Below, one piece after another: positions 47,806-55,572 of a DNA stretch of 64,000 bases (position 1 is its first letter; every line of letters begins with the position of its first letter). The notes under the pieces were generated by a model. The model did not search any database. It was not told where the DNA came from and worked only from the letters and a program-made list of their open reading frames with translations. Source of the DNA: an uncultured Bacteroidota bacterium. Its GTDB lineage: Bacteria; Bacteroidota; Bacteroidia; Flavobacteriales; Flavobacteriaceae. The translations under genes and the position numbers were made by a program. The stretch covers positions 154,001 through 218,000 of the forward strand of contig CACIXU010000001.1 in assembly GCA_902590705.1 (NCBI GenBank), given 5' to 3'.

Positions 47806-48455
47806 GAAGAAACAAATTTTTCTTTCCACAAAAACTTTCCAAAATCAATCAGCGTAGACAAAGGTGTGTTTTCAAAAACATCAAAAGCTGTTTGAACAGA
47901 TTTCTCAATAGCTTGGTCTGTCTTCTCAAAAGATTCAGAGGTATCTTCAACCCAAAATTTAAGCAAGAAACCTAATTGCACCCAAGCTGCCTCAGAGAAT
48001 ATCTTTGGTGGATGCTGAAGGTAAGAAGGTTTTTCTATATTTCCCTCTTCTATAAGCTCAGTAGCAAAAGCTTTAAAATTAGCCCTCAATATCTTTAAAT
48101 CACTCATTTTATTTAGAATTTTTTGTTCTTTAGATAATACAAATAAAATATAGCTTCGATTTAGCAATAGGATTTCAAAAAAAGTGTAATAAAAAGAAAG
48201 GAGCTTTTCCTTAGGAATTGAATCGCCAAAATCTTTATCCTTTTTAAGCAATGAAATAGCATTATCATAAAAAGATTGCCAAATCATTTTTTTTACAGCA
48301 TCAAAAGAACCAAAATATTTATAAAAGGTCTTCTCCTCAATATCATTGTTTTTGCAGAAATTGTAAACAGACATTGGATAATTTTCGTTTAGTAACGTGG
48401 AATCCATAAAGGATGATATTATAAATAATCTTTCCTTGTTTTCTTTTTGATTCAT
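47802..48455 (-). CDS. TetR family transcriptional regulator
   Basis: A 217-residue protein with an N-terminal helix-turn-helix: MSVYNFCKNNDIEEKTFYKY followed by FGSFDAVKKMIW, the TetR recognition-helix pattern (about residues 24-60). The C-terminal helical domain is of the type often labelled TetR_C in flavobacteria. The stop overlaps the AarF gene's TTG in a 4-base junction, so the two are translated together; autoregulation of the pair is a reasonable inference. The divergent htpG gene begins about 136 bases away; whether it is also controlled is unknown. Confidence 0.88.
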   Translation of the reverse strand: MNQKENKERLFIISSFMDSTLLNENYPMSVYNFCKNNDIEEKTFYKYFGSFDAVKKMIWQSFYDNAISLLKKDKDFGDSIPKEKLLSFYYTFFEILLLNRSYILFVLSKEQKILNKMSDLKILRANFKAFATELIEEGNIEKPSYLQHPPKIFSEAAWVQLGFLLKFWVEDTSESFEKTDQAIEKSVQTAFDVFENTPLSTLIDFGKFLWKEKFVSS

Positions 48456-48591
48456 AAAAAAATATTTGATACAAATTTAAGCTATGTTTATCTTTTTATG
48501 AAAAAAATTAAACAAAAATTGTGTCAATCTGTCATTTATTTTTCAATTGGTATTTTTTTTGCCATCTAATTCCAAAACAAAATATTTTAAT

Positions 48592-50469
48592 ATGGCTAAT
48601 GGTAAAATAAACGTTGCGGTGGAGAACATCTTTCCGCTAATCAAAAAATTCCTTTATAGTGACCATGAAATTTTTTTAAGAGAGCTAATCTCTAATGCTA
48701 CGGATGCGATAAGTAAACTAAAACATCTAAGTAGCATTGGTGAAGTCAAGGGCGACATTGGAGAGCCTAGTATTGAAGTTAAGTTAGATAAAGAAAAGAA
48801 AAAAATCCATATTCTAGACCAAGGGGTAGGTATGACAGCTGATGAAGTTAATAAATATATAAATGAAGTAGCCTTTTCTGGTGCAGAAGAATTTTTGGAG
48901 AAATACAAAGAAGAAGCAAAGGACTCTGGCATAATTGGTCATTTTGGTTTGGGGTTTTACTCGTCCTTTATGGTAGCAGACAAAGTTGAAATAATAACAA
49001 AATCTTATCTTAATGATTCAGCTGCTCATTGGACTTGCGATGGTTCACCTGAATACAAATTAGAAAAATCTAGCAAAAAGGAAAGAGGTACTGAAATCAT
49101 TTTACATGTTTCGGAGGATTCTACTGAATTTTTGGAAGAAAGTCGAATACGTGAATTGCTTAATAAGTATAATAAATTTATGCCTTATCCGATCAAGTTC
49201 GGAACAAAAGAAGAAACACTCCCGCTTCCAAAAAACGCAAAGAAAGACGCCAAACCTAAAACCAAGACTGTTGACAATATCATTAATACCACAAACCCTG
49301 CTTGGACCAAAACTCCCACAGATCTTAAAGATGAAGATTACAAATCTTTTTATAGAGAATTGTACCCAATGCAGTTTGAGGAACCCCTCTTCAATATCCA
49401 CCTCAACGTTGATTATCCGTTTAATTTAACTGGAATACTCTATTTTCCTAAAATTCAAAACGATCTTAACATTCAAAAAGACAGAATTCAACTTTACCAA
49501 AATCAAGTTTTTGTAACTGATAATGTGGAGGGTATAGTTCCCGAATTTCTAACTATGCTCAGAGGAGTAATTGACTCACCAGATATACCTCTAAATGTTT
49601 CCAGAAGTTACCTTCAGGCAGACGGAGCTGTAAAAAAAATAAGTAACTATATAACCAGGAAGGTAGCAGATAAGCTCAATTCACTATTCAAAAAGGACCG
49701 AAAGATTTTTGAAGAAAAATGGAATGATATAAAAGTTGTTATTGAATATGGTTTACTTACAGAAGAAAAGTTTTACGAAAAAGCAAACAGTTTTATGCTC
49801 TACCCCACCACTGATGGGGAATATCTTACTTACGACGAGCTTAATGCTGCGGTGAAAGATAATCAGACTGACAAAGATGGAAAGCTGATTTTTCTTTATG
49901 CATCTAATGTTGAGGAACAACACAGCTATATCGAAACTGCAAAAGATAAGGGATACAAGGTCCTTTTATTAGATTCTCCGATAATCGCTCATTTAATACA
50001 AAAGCTAGAGGGGGATAAAGAAAAGATTGCTTTCTCTAGAGTAGACGGCGATGCAGTGGAAAATCTCATCAAAAAAGAAGAAGCTACTGTCTCTAAATTG
50101 TCTGACGATGAAAAAGATGCTTTAAAACCATTAATTGAAGCAGTTGTCCCCGGTGATAAATATACAATCCAGATGGAGGCGATGGATAGTGGTAATTTAC
50201 CATTTGTTATTACTCAACCTGAATTTATGAGACGTATGAAGGAAATGCAACAAACTGGTGGAGGAATGATGGGTAGTTTCCCCGAAATGTTTACATTAAT
50301 AGTAAACACTAACCATGAATTAGTTGGACAAATATTAAATACTAAAACTACAAAAAAACGAGAAAGATTGATTCAGCAATCTCTAGATTTGGCCCGCCTG
50401 TCGCAAAATTTATTAAAAGGTGAAGCCCTAACTACCTTTATAAAGCGATCGGTAGATCTAATTAAATAG
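48592..50469 (+). CDS. htpG: Molecular chaperone HtpG (Hsp90)
   Basis: A 625-residue Hsp90 homologue. The ATP site is intact: ELISNATDAISKLKHL (with the E-x-x-x-N-x-x-D motif), DQGVGMTADE, and GHFGLGFYSSFMVADKVE; the middle-domain arginine segment NVSRSYLQAD follows. The open frame begins 15 codons earlier (48547), but the conserved N-terminus is at the ATG at 48592. It is monocistronic, with a strong terminator downstream. An AT-rich 136-base region separates it from the TetR gene; I see no clear heat-shock element. Confidence 0.97.
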   Translation: MANGKINVAVENIFPLIKKFLYSDHEIFLRELISNATDAISKLKHLSSIGEVKGDIGEPSIEVKLDKEKKKIHILDQGVGMTADEVNKYINEVAFSGAEEFLEKYKEEAKDSGIIGHFGLGFYSSFMVADKVEIITKSYLNDSAAHWTCDGSPEYKLEKSSKKERGTEIILHVSEDSTEFLEESRIRELLNKYNKFMPYPIKFGTKEETLPLPKNAKKDAKPKTKTVDNIINTTNPAWTKTPTDLKDEDYKSFYRELYPMQFEEPLFNIHLNVDYPFNLTGILYFPKIQNDLNIQKDRIQLYQNQVFVTDNVEGIVPEFLTMLRGVIDSPDIPLNVSRSYLQADGAVKKISNYITRKVADKLNSLFKKDRKIFEEKWNDIKVVIEYGLLTEEKFYEKANSFMLYPTTDGEYLTYDELNAAVKDNQTDKDGKLIFLYASNVEEQHSYIETAKDKGYKVLLLDSPIIAHLIQKLEGDKEKIAFSRVDGDAVENLIKKEEATVSKLSDDEKDALKPLIEAVVPGDKYTIQMEAMDSGNLPFVITQPEFMRRMKEMQQTGGGMMGSFPEMFTLIVNTNHELVGQILNTKTTKKRERLIQQSLDLARLSQNLLKGEALTTFIKRSVDLIK

Positions 50470-50490
50470 ATTAAATTGATTATAACTTCA

Positions 50491-50522
50491 ATCCTCTATT
50501 ATCAAATAATAGAGGATTTTTT
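50491..50522 (+). terminator. Rho-independent terminator of htpG
   Basis: A perfect 12-base inverted repeat (ATCCTCTATTAT, loop CAA, ATAATAGAGGAT) is followed by T residues, 21 bases past the htpG stop. Confidence 0.9.
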
Positions 50523-50572
50523 CATTTATTAATAAATAATACTTATAATAAAGAAAAAAGCTAATTTTAAAT

Positions 50573-51178
50573 ATGGCTAAAATTAAAACTCTTACTGCTG
50601 ATTTACAGCCCGATCTCCCAGATGCTAAAATACGTTATTACCAAAAATTTTTATCTATTCAAGAATCAAATTATTATTTCGAAACCTTTTTGTCCAAAAT
50701 TCCCTGGCAACAAGACGAGGTTAAGGTTTTTGGTAAGATTTATGCCCAACCGCGTTTGACATCCTTGCACAGTAAAACTATGACTCCTTATAAGTATGCT
50801 GGTTTAACACTCCAGCCCCAACCTATGACTAGTGAATTATTATCTATTTTGGAAAGGGTTGAGAGCATTTGCAATCATGAGTTTAATTGCGTTTTACTTA
50901 ACCTCTACCGTGATGGTTCAGATAGTAACGGTTGGCATGCTGACAACGAAAAAGAACTGGGTGTTCACCCGCAGATTGCTTCAATTAGTTTTGGTTCGAA
51001 TCGTTTTTTTCATTTTAAACACCGTAATATTAAAAGTGAAAATTATAAAATAGAACTCCACCATGGCAGTTTGCTACTTATGGAAGGATCAATGCAAGAA
51101 CACTGGCTACATCAAATTCCAAAAACCAAAAAACCTCTTTCTCCGCGGATTAATTTGACTTTTAGAAAAATTACTTAA
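50573..51178 (+). CDS. AlkB-like 2-oxoglutarate/Fe(II) dioxygenase
   Basis: A 201-residue DNA repair-type dioxygenase that removes alkyl lesions such as 1-methyladenine and 3-methylcytosine by oxidation. Iron ligands are His122 and Asp124 in GWHADNE and His180 in HWLHQIP; the 2-oxoglutarate arginines are in PRINLTFRKI (192 and 198). NLYRDG and SFGSNRFF are typical too. The sequence is closer in layout to the ALKBH2/3-type proteins than to E. coli AlkB. It follows the htpG terminator and appears to be a single gene. Confidence 0.94.
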   Translation: MAKIKTLTADLQPDLPDAKIRYYQKFLSIQESNYYFETFLSKIPWQQDEVKVFGKIYAQPRLTSLHSKTMTPYKYAGLTLQPQPMTSELLSILERVESICNHEFNCVLLNLYRDGSDSNGWHADNEKELGVHPQIASISFGSNRFFHFKHRNIKSENYKIELHHGSLLLMEGSMQEHWLHQIPKTKKPLSPRINLTFRKIT

Positions 51179-51574
51179 ATAGCTCATTTAGTATTTTTGC
51201 TAAGTGCAATCCATAGATACAAATGCTTTTTGACCTAATCAAAATATCCGAAGCTGATGGGAATTTACTACTTTTCTGTGGTGAGTATTTTTTTTAAATC
51301 TACCTTGAGCTACGGCATATGTAATCTCCAACCACTGAATAAATAGCTTTCTTACAATCATTAGAAAAAAATACAATATATATTAAGCTTATCAATAAAA
51401 AAATCTTATTGGAAGTTCTAACAAAATTTATGAAAAAGAAATATATAACTAATAAATTGTGTAAAAGTAAATTTGGATTCAACCCATTACTGAATTTCGA
51501 TTTTTATAAAGAGCCAAATTGAAGTACCTTTAGAGCGTTCTATAAATAAAGAATTAAACTAAGTATTTTAAAGT
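51179..51574. other. 396-base intergenic region without a supported gene
   Basis: This is the only gap above 300 bases. It is very AT-rich. A TATTTTTG box (51192-51199) is followed at 51223-51297 by a 24-codon open frame (MLFDLIKISEADGNLLL at its start) ending in TAA; without a -33 box or homology I do not call it a gene. A 60-codon minus-strand frame at 51300-51482 is composed of hydrophobic AT-rich codons and has no start signal. No tRNA, hairpin terminator or repeat is visible. Confidence 0.6.
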
Positions 51575-52306
51575 ATGTTGAAGGAAATCTTATTTTTTTG
51601 TCTAATTATTTCCCTTATTTTTTTGATGGGTTGTCAATCAAATCCCAAACCAAGCGGTTTGATGATGCATGTAAGTGGAAAAGTTGATGGATTGAGAAAG
51701 GGTACATTGTTTTTACAAAAAATACTGGATTCAACCCTTGTTAATGTTGACTCAATTGTAATAAATGGTGAACCTGAATTTGAATTTAGAACCGAAATTG
51801 AAAGCCCAGAGATATATTATCTCTACTTAAATAAAGATGATGGAGACACTCTTAATGACCGTATAATGTTCTTTGCTGAAAAAGGTGAAATTACTATTAA
51901 TACACTTCTAAAAACCTTTGAAAGTAGTGCAAAGGTTAGCGGCTCTGAAAATCAAGAGTTATTGCAAGAATACCGAAAAATTGCTCGACAGTTTAATGCA
52001 AAAAACCTTGAATATATAAAAGCTTATATAAGTGCTGCTAATTCAAGTAATGATTCCAATTCGCTAGACTCAATTCAAAAAGCAATGGACAATCTACTAA
52101 AAAGGCGCTACCTATATGCCTTAAACTTTGCAAGTTCTAATGGTGACAACGTGATAGCTCCATATATTGCATTAACAGAAGTTTCAGACGCAAACATAAA
52201 GTTTCTTGATACTGTAGCATCAAAATTAACTGAGGAAGTTAAAGTATCTAAATATGGTAAATTATTAATCAATTTAATCTCGCAGAGAAAAAAAATAGAA
52301 TTTTAA
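51575..52306 (+). CDS. DUF4369 lipoprotein
   Basis: A 243-residue protein with a signal peptide and lipobox (FLMGC, Cys20) followed by QSNPKPS, so a predicted lipoprotein. Residues 30-110 match the DUF4369 domain: HVSGKVDGLRKGTLFLQK, DSIVINGEPEFEFRT and FFAEKGEITINT. DUF4369 usually precedes a thioredoxin-like domain in Bacteroidota proteins; here that domain is absent and the protein ends in a helical region (about 125-240). So this is a shortened or separate form. Role unknown, likely in the envelope. Confidence 0.87.
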   Translation: MLKEILFFCLIISLIFLMGCQSNPKPSGLMMHVSGKVDGLRKGTLFLQKILDSTLVNVDSIVINGEPEFEFRTEIESPEIYYLYLNKDDGDTLNDRIMFFAEKGEITINTLLKTFESSAKVSGSENQELLQEYRKIARQFNAKNLEYIKAYISAANSSNDSNSLDSIQKAMDNLLKRRYLYALNFASSNGDNVIAPYIALTEVSDANIKFLDTVASKLTEEVKVSKYGKLLINLISQRKKIEF

Positions 52307-52312
52307 GAATAA

Positions 52313-52582
52313 TCAACTAAGTTTAGACAAACTATCATTTAACTCAACAATAGCAGAGTTTAAATCTTCCTTAATTAATTGAAATCGATTGTTTTTACCC
52401 TCTTTTCTGTATTTATGTATTTTTAAAATCAAATCATCAAAAACTGAAATAGCTTTATCTATAATTAAATCACTTTTCTTAAGGTCAGCGTCTGGATTAG
52501 AAAGTTGCCACGTATAAACATCTTCAATAATTTCTCCAATACTATTATTAATTTCTTTTTTTAAAAATTTTATACTTGGCAT
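52313..52582 (-). CDS. Small helical protein of unknown function
   Basis: An 89-residue, charged protein with no signal peptide or membrane segment; three or four amphipathic helices cover it (EINNSIGEIIEDVYTW, IDKAISVFDDLILKIHKY, EDLNSAIVELNDSLSKL). I do not recognise the family. It is plausible as a gene because of its normal codon pattern, ATG start and fit between the DUF4369 and queD genes, 27 bases after queD on the same strand. It may be part of the idi-queD transcript. Function cannot be inferred. Confidence 0.7.
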   Translation of the reverse strand: MPSIKFLKKEINNSIGEIIEDVYTWQLSNPDADLKKSDLIIDKAISVFDDLILKIHKYRKEGKNNRFQLIKEDLNSAIVELNDSLSKLS

Positions 52583-52609
52583 TGAATGAATTTTATAATT
52601 AGGCCAAAA

Positions 52610-53017
52610 TTAGCCACTGTATTTAACAAAATTTCTGGGGGTTTCATAAAGAATGATTTCTAAAGTTTTTTCCTTATCTAAGTGCGGAAATAGTTTATTA
52701 TATATAACAATTGCAATATTCTCAGCCGAGGGAATTAAATCTGCAAACTCAGGTACTTGAATGTTAAGATTTTTATGATCGAATGCGTCTTCCACCTCAG
52801 CCTTAATTAAATCCTTTAAATCCTTGAGATCCATTACCATTCCAGTTACTGGGTCAACATCACCAGTAACATTAACAATCAACTCATAATTATGTCCATG
52901 ATAATATTCATTAGAACACTTTCCAAATACAGACTCATTCTTTTTTTCGTCCCAAGACTTAACATAAAGTCTATGTGCAGCGTTGAAGTGTGCTTTTCTA
53001 GAAACTGTTACTCTCAT
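52610..53017 (-). CDS. queD: 6-carboxytetrahydropterin synthase family protein
   Basis: A 135-residue T-fold enzyme of the QueD/PTPS family. Zinc ligands are His15 in FNAAHRL and His40 and His42 in YYHGHNYEL; the catalytic cysteine is Cys34 in FGKCSNEY; MDLKDLK and DAFDHKNLN carry further conserved residues. QueD makes carboxytetrahydropterin for queuosine; PTPS relatives act in biopterin synthesis, and sequence cannot fully exclude that. It overlaps idi by 4 bases (ATGA), so both are cotranslated. Confidence 0.92.
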   Translation of the reverse strand: MRVTVSRKAHFNAAHRLYVKSWDEKKNESVFGKCSNEYYHGHNYELIVNVTGDVDPVTGMVMDLKDLKDLIKAEVEDAFDHKNLNIQVPEFADLIPSAENIAIVIYNKLFPHLDKEKTLEIILYETPRNFVKYSG

Positions 53018-53544
53018 AAGGTTTTTTGGTTTAGAATGTGTTTATAAAATCGATCAAAAATTATGGCAAACCATACAGTGTAATTTTTTGGATTTTGTTT
53101 CAGATCTTTTTCTATTTCATCCAAAGGCATCCAATTAAAAGCTGCTACCTCCTTTAAATTTATTTTTGGATTATCGCTACTGTAACCAATTAAAACATGA
53201 TCCAATTCATGTTCTGTAAGTCCATTGTCAAAAGAAGCCTTGTAAATGAAGGTAAATAATTCGGTTAGAGGGACTTTAATACCCATTTCTTCCATCAGAC
53301 GTCTAGCACCTGCATCTAATGTTGCCTCCCCATCTCTCTGATGACTGCAACAAGTATTAGTCCACAGGCCAGGTGAATGATATTTATCAAACGCCCGCTG
53401 CTGAAGAAGTAATTCTTGATTTTTATTAAGAATGAAAACTGAAAAAGCCCGGTGAAGAACAGCAGCGGAATGGGCCTCTATTTTTTCCATAGTTCCAATC
53501 TGACGATCATCTTGATCCACCAACACAACTAGTTCTTTCTCCAT
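53014..53544 (-). CDS. idi: Isopentenyl-diphosphate delta-isomerase, type I
   Basis: A 176-residue Nudix-fold enzyme that interconverts IPP and DMAPP for isoprenoids. The catalytic cysteine lies in WTNTCCSHQRDGE (Cys65 or Cys66), the Nudix-like ARRLMEEMGI follows, and EHELDHVLIG has the second acidic pair. Type I rather than type II is clear. A TAATTTTG box on the minus strand (53560-53553) may be its -7 element. The ATGA junction couples it to queD. Isoprenoid carrier supply fits with the DUF368 transporters, but this is only a thematic link. Confidence 0.95.
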   Translation of the reverse strand: MEKELVVLVDQDDRQIGTMEKIEAHSAAVLHRAFSVFILNKNQELLLQQRAFDKYHSPGLWTNTCCSHQRDGEATLDAGARRLMEEMGIKVPLTELFTFIYKASFDNGLTEHELDHVLIGYSSDNPKINLKEVAAFNWMPLDEIEKDLKQNPKNYTVWFAIIFDRFYKHILNQKTL

Positions 53545-53638
53545 TATTAGTTCAAAATTACCTAATAAATACCATAAAACCTATCGACAAATTTTAGTAG
53601 AGTTATTTAATTATAATATTTTTGCCCAAATTTAATTT

Positions 53639-55225
53639 ATGGAATTTCTTGAAGAGATTCAAAAACGTCGAACATTTGGAATTATTTCTCATCCTGACGC
53701 GGGAAAAACAACTTTAACCGAAAAGTTATTACTATATGGAGGAGCTATTCAGGAGGCTGGAGCAGTTAAATCTAACAAAATTAAAAAAGGTGCAACGAGC
53801 GATTTCATGGAGATTGAACGACAAAGAGGTATTTCTGTAGCTACTTCGGTTTTGGCATTTAATTATCAAAATAAAAAAATCAATATACTTGACACACCCG
53901 GACACAAGGATTTTGCTGAGGATACATTTAGAACACTCACAGCAGTGGATAGTGTGATTGTTGTAATTGATGTTGCTAAAGGTGTAGAGGAACAAACGGA
54001 AAAATTAGTGGAAGTTTGCCGTATGCGTAAAATTCCAATGATTGTATTTATCAATAAACTAGATCGAGAAGGTAAAGATGCTTTTGATTTACTTGACGAC
54101 CTGGAAATAAAGCTTGGACTCAGGTTAAGTCCCCTAAGTTTTCCAATTGGGATGGGATATAATTTTAAAGGGATTTATAATCTTTGGAAAAAAAATATCA
54201 AAATCTTTGAATCTTCTAATAAGCAAAAAATAGCAGATACCGTTGAATATAATACGTTAGAAAATAATATTTTAAGAAAGACAATCGGAAATACTGCACT
54301 AATTGAATTAAAAGAGTCGCTAGAATTGGTGAGTGGAGTTTACCCAAAATTCAATAAAAAAGAATATTTAAGTGGAGACTTACAACCTGTTTTTTTTGGG
54401 TCAGCACTTAATAATTTTGGAGTTCAAGAATTACTTGATTGCTTTATTGAGATTGCCCCCTCCCCTCTCCCTAAATTTACTGACAAAAGATTAATCCATC
54501 CTGAGGAAAAAGACTTTTCCGGTTTTGTTTTTAAAATTCATGCTAATATGGACCCAAACCATCGCGACCGTTTAGCATTTATAAAAATTGTTTCAGGAGA
54601 ATTTAAACGCAATACACCCTACTTTCACGTAAGGCACAAGAAAAAGCTAAAATTTTCAAGCCCCAATGCCTTTTTTGCCGAGAAGAAAAAAGTAGTTGAT
54701 ATATCCTACCCAGGTGATATTGTGGGTCTTCATGACACAGGTAATTTTAAAATTGGAGATACATTGACATCAGGTGAGGAAATTCAATACAAGGGCATTC
54801 CTAACTTTTCACCCGAACATTTTAGGTTTGTTAACAATGCCGACCCAATGAAAGCGAAGCAACTTGACAAGGGAATTAATCAGTTGATGGATGAGGGAGT
54901 AGCTCAACTTTTTACGCTCAATCTAAATGGAAGAAAAGTAATTGGTACAGTTGGAATTCTTCAATTTGAAGTTATCCAATATCGCCTGGAAAATGAATAT
55001 GGAGCCAAGTGTAGATTTGAAAACCTAAATGTATATAAGGCATGTTGGGTCAGTGTTATTGATGAAGAAAATAAAAATTATCAGGATTTTTTAAAAGTAA
55101 AGAAAAAGTTTTTGGCTAGCGACAAAAAAGGTCAATTAATTTATTTGGCTGACTCAGCTTTTTCTCTTCAAATGGCACAACAAAAATATCCAGAAATAAA
55201 CTTTCATTTTACATCAGAATTCTAA
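53639..55225 (+). CDS. prfC: Peptide chain release factor 3
   Basis: A 528-residue translational GTPase that recycles RF1/RF2 after termination. G1 is ISHPDAGKTTLTEKLL, G3 DTPGHKDFAEDTFR, G4 FINKLDREGKD; the switch region ATSDFMEIERQRGISVATSV and the RF3-specific C-terminal part (NADPMKAKQLDKGINQLMDE, then GILQFEVIQYRLENEYG) follow. Length is normal. A TATTTTTG box at 53617-53624 lies 15 bases before the ATG and is a likely -7 element, though the -33 box is weak. It is divergent from idi. Confidence 0.97.
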   Translation: MEFLEEIQKRRTFGIISHPDAGKTTLTEKLLLYGGAIQEAGAVKSNKIKKGATSDFMEIERQRGISVATSVLAFNYQNKKINILDTPGHKDFAEDTFRTLTAVDSVIVVIDVAKGVEEQTEKLVEVCRMRKIPMIVFINKLDREGKDAFDLLDDLEIKLGLRLSPLSFPIGMGYNFKGIYNLWKKNIKIFESSNKQKIADTVEYNTLENNILRKTIGNTALIELKESLELVSGVYPKFNKKEYLSGDLQPVFFGSALNNFGVQELLDCFIEIAPSPLPKFTDKRLIHPEEKDFSGFVFKIHANMDPNHRDRLAFIKIVSGEFKRNTPYFHVRHKKKLKFSSPNAFFAEKKKVVDISYPGDIVGLHDTGNFKIGDTLTSGEEIQYKGIPNFSPEHFRFVNNADPMKAKQLDKGINQLMDEGVAQLFTLNLNGRKVIGTVGILQFEVIQYRLENEYGAKCRFENLNVYKACWVSVIDEENKNYQDFLKVKKKFLASDKKGQLIYLADSAFSLQMAQQKYPEINFHFTSEF

Positions 55226-55255
55226 TTAATCTAAAGGTTAACGCACATGTGCGAT

Positions 55256-55570
55256 TTATGCCTCACCAGTTGGACCAAAGTTTAAAGGAATAGTTGGGTG
55301 TTCTTTGGAGCTTATCTCACCATGAGTCTCTTCATAACGACGAACATTATCAGCCAGCGCACTTTGGAACCTTTTGGCATGCTCAGGGGTCAAAATAATT
55401 CTTGACCGAACTTTTGCCTTTGGATTTCCAGGCATTATAACAACAAAATCCACTACAAACTCGGATGGAGAATGATTAATAACGGCTAGATTAGAGTATA
55501 TACCTTGTGAAGTAGAATCATCTAATTCAATATTTATTTTTTGCTCTTTAGCATCTTTTTTATCACTCAT
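55256..55570 (-). CDS. DUF3467 family protein
   Basis: A 104-residue protein of the DUF3467 family: IELDDSTSQGIYSNLAVINH, EFVVDFVVIMPGNPKAKVR and RIILTPEHAKRFQSALADNV are the recurrent motifs. The family is common in Bacteroidota and often placed after rpoBC, as here. Function is unknown; the steady position behind RNA polymerase genes hints at a link with transcription, but this is inference. It begins 2 bases after the rpoC stop and shares that transcript. Confidence 0.9.
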   Translation of the reverse strand: MSDKKDAKEQKINIELDDSTSQGIYSNLAVINHSPSEFVVDFVVIMPGNPKAKVRSRIILTPEHAKRFQSALADNVRRYEETHGEISSKEHPTIPLNFGPTGEA

Positions 55571-55572
55571 TA

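Noticed and set aside
48547-48591. 15-codon N-terminal extension of htpG
   Set aside because: Hsp90 homologues start at the conserved MANGKINV-type sequence found at 48592.
51300-51482. 60-codon minus-strand frame in the intergenic gap
   Set aside because: Hydrophobic AT-driven composition, no promoter or start context, no recognisable motif.
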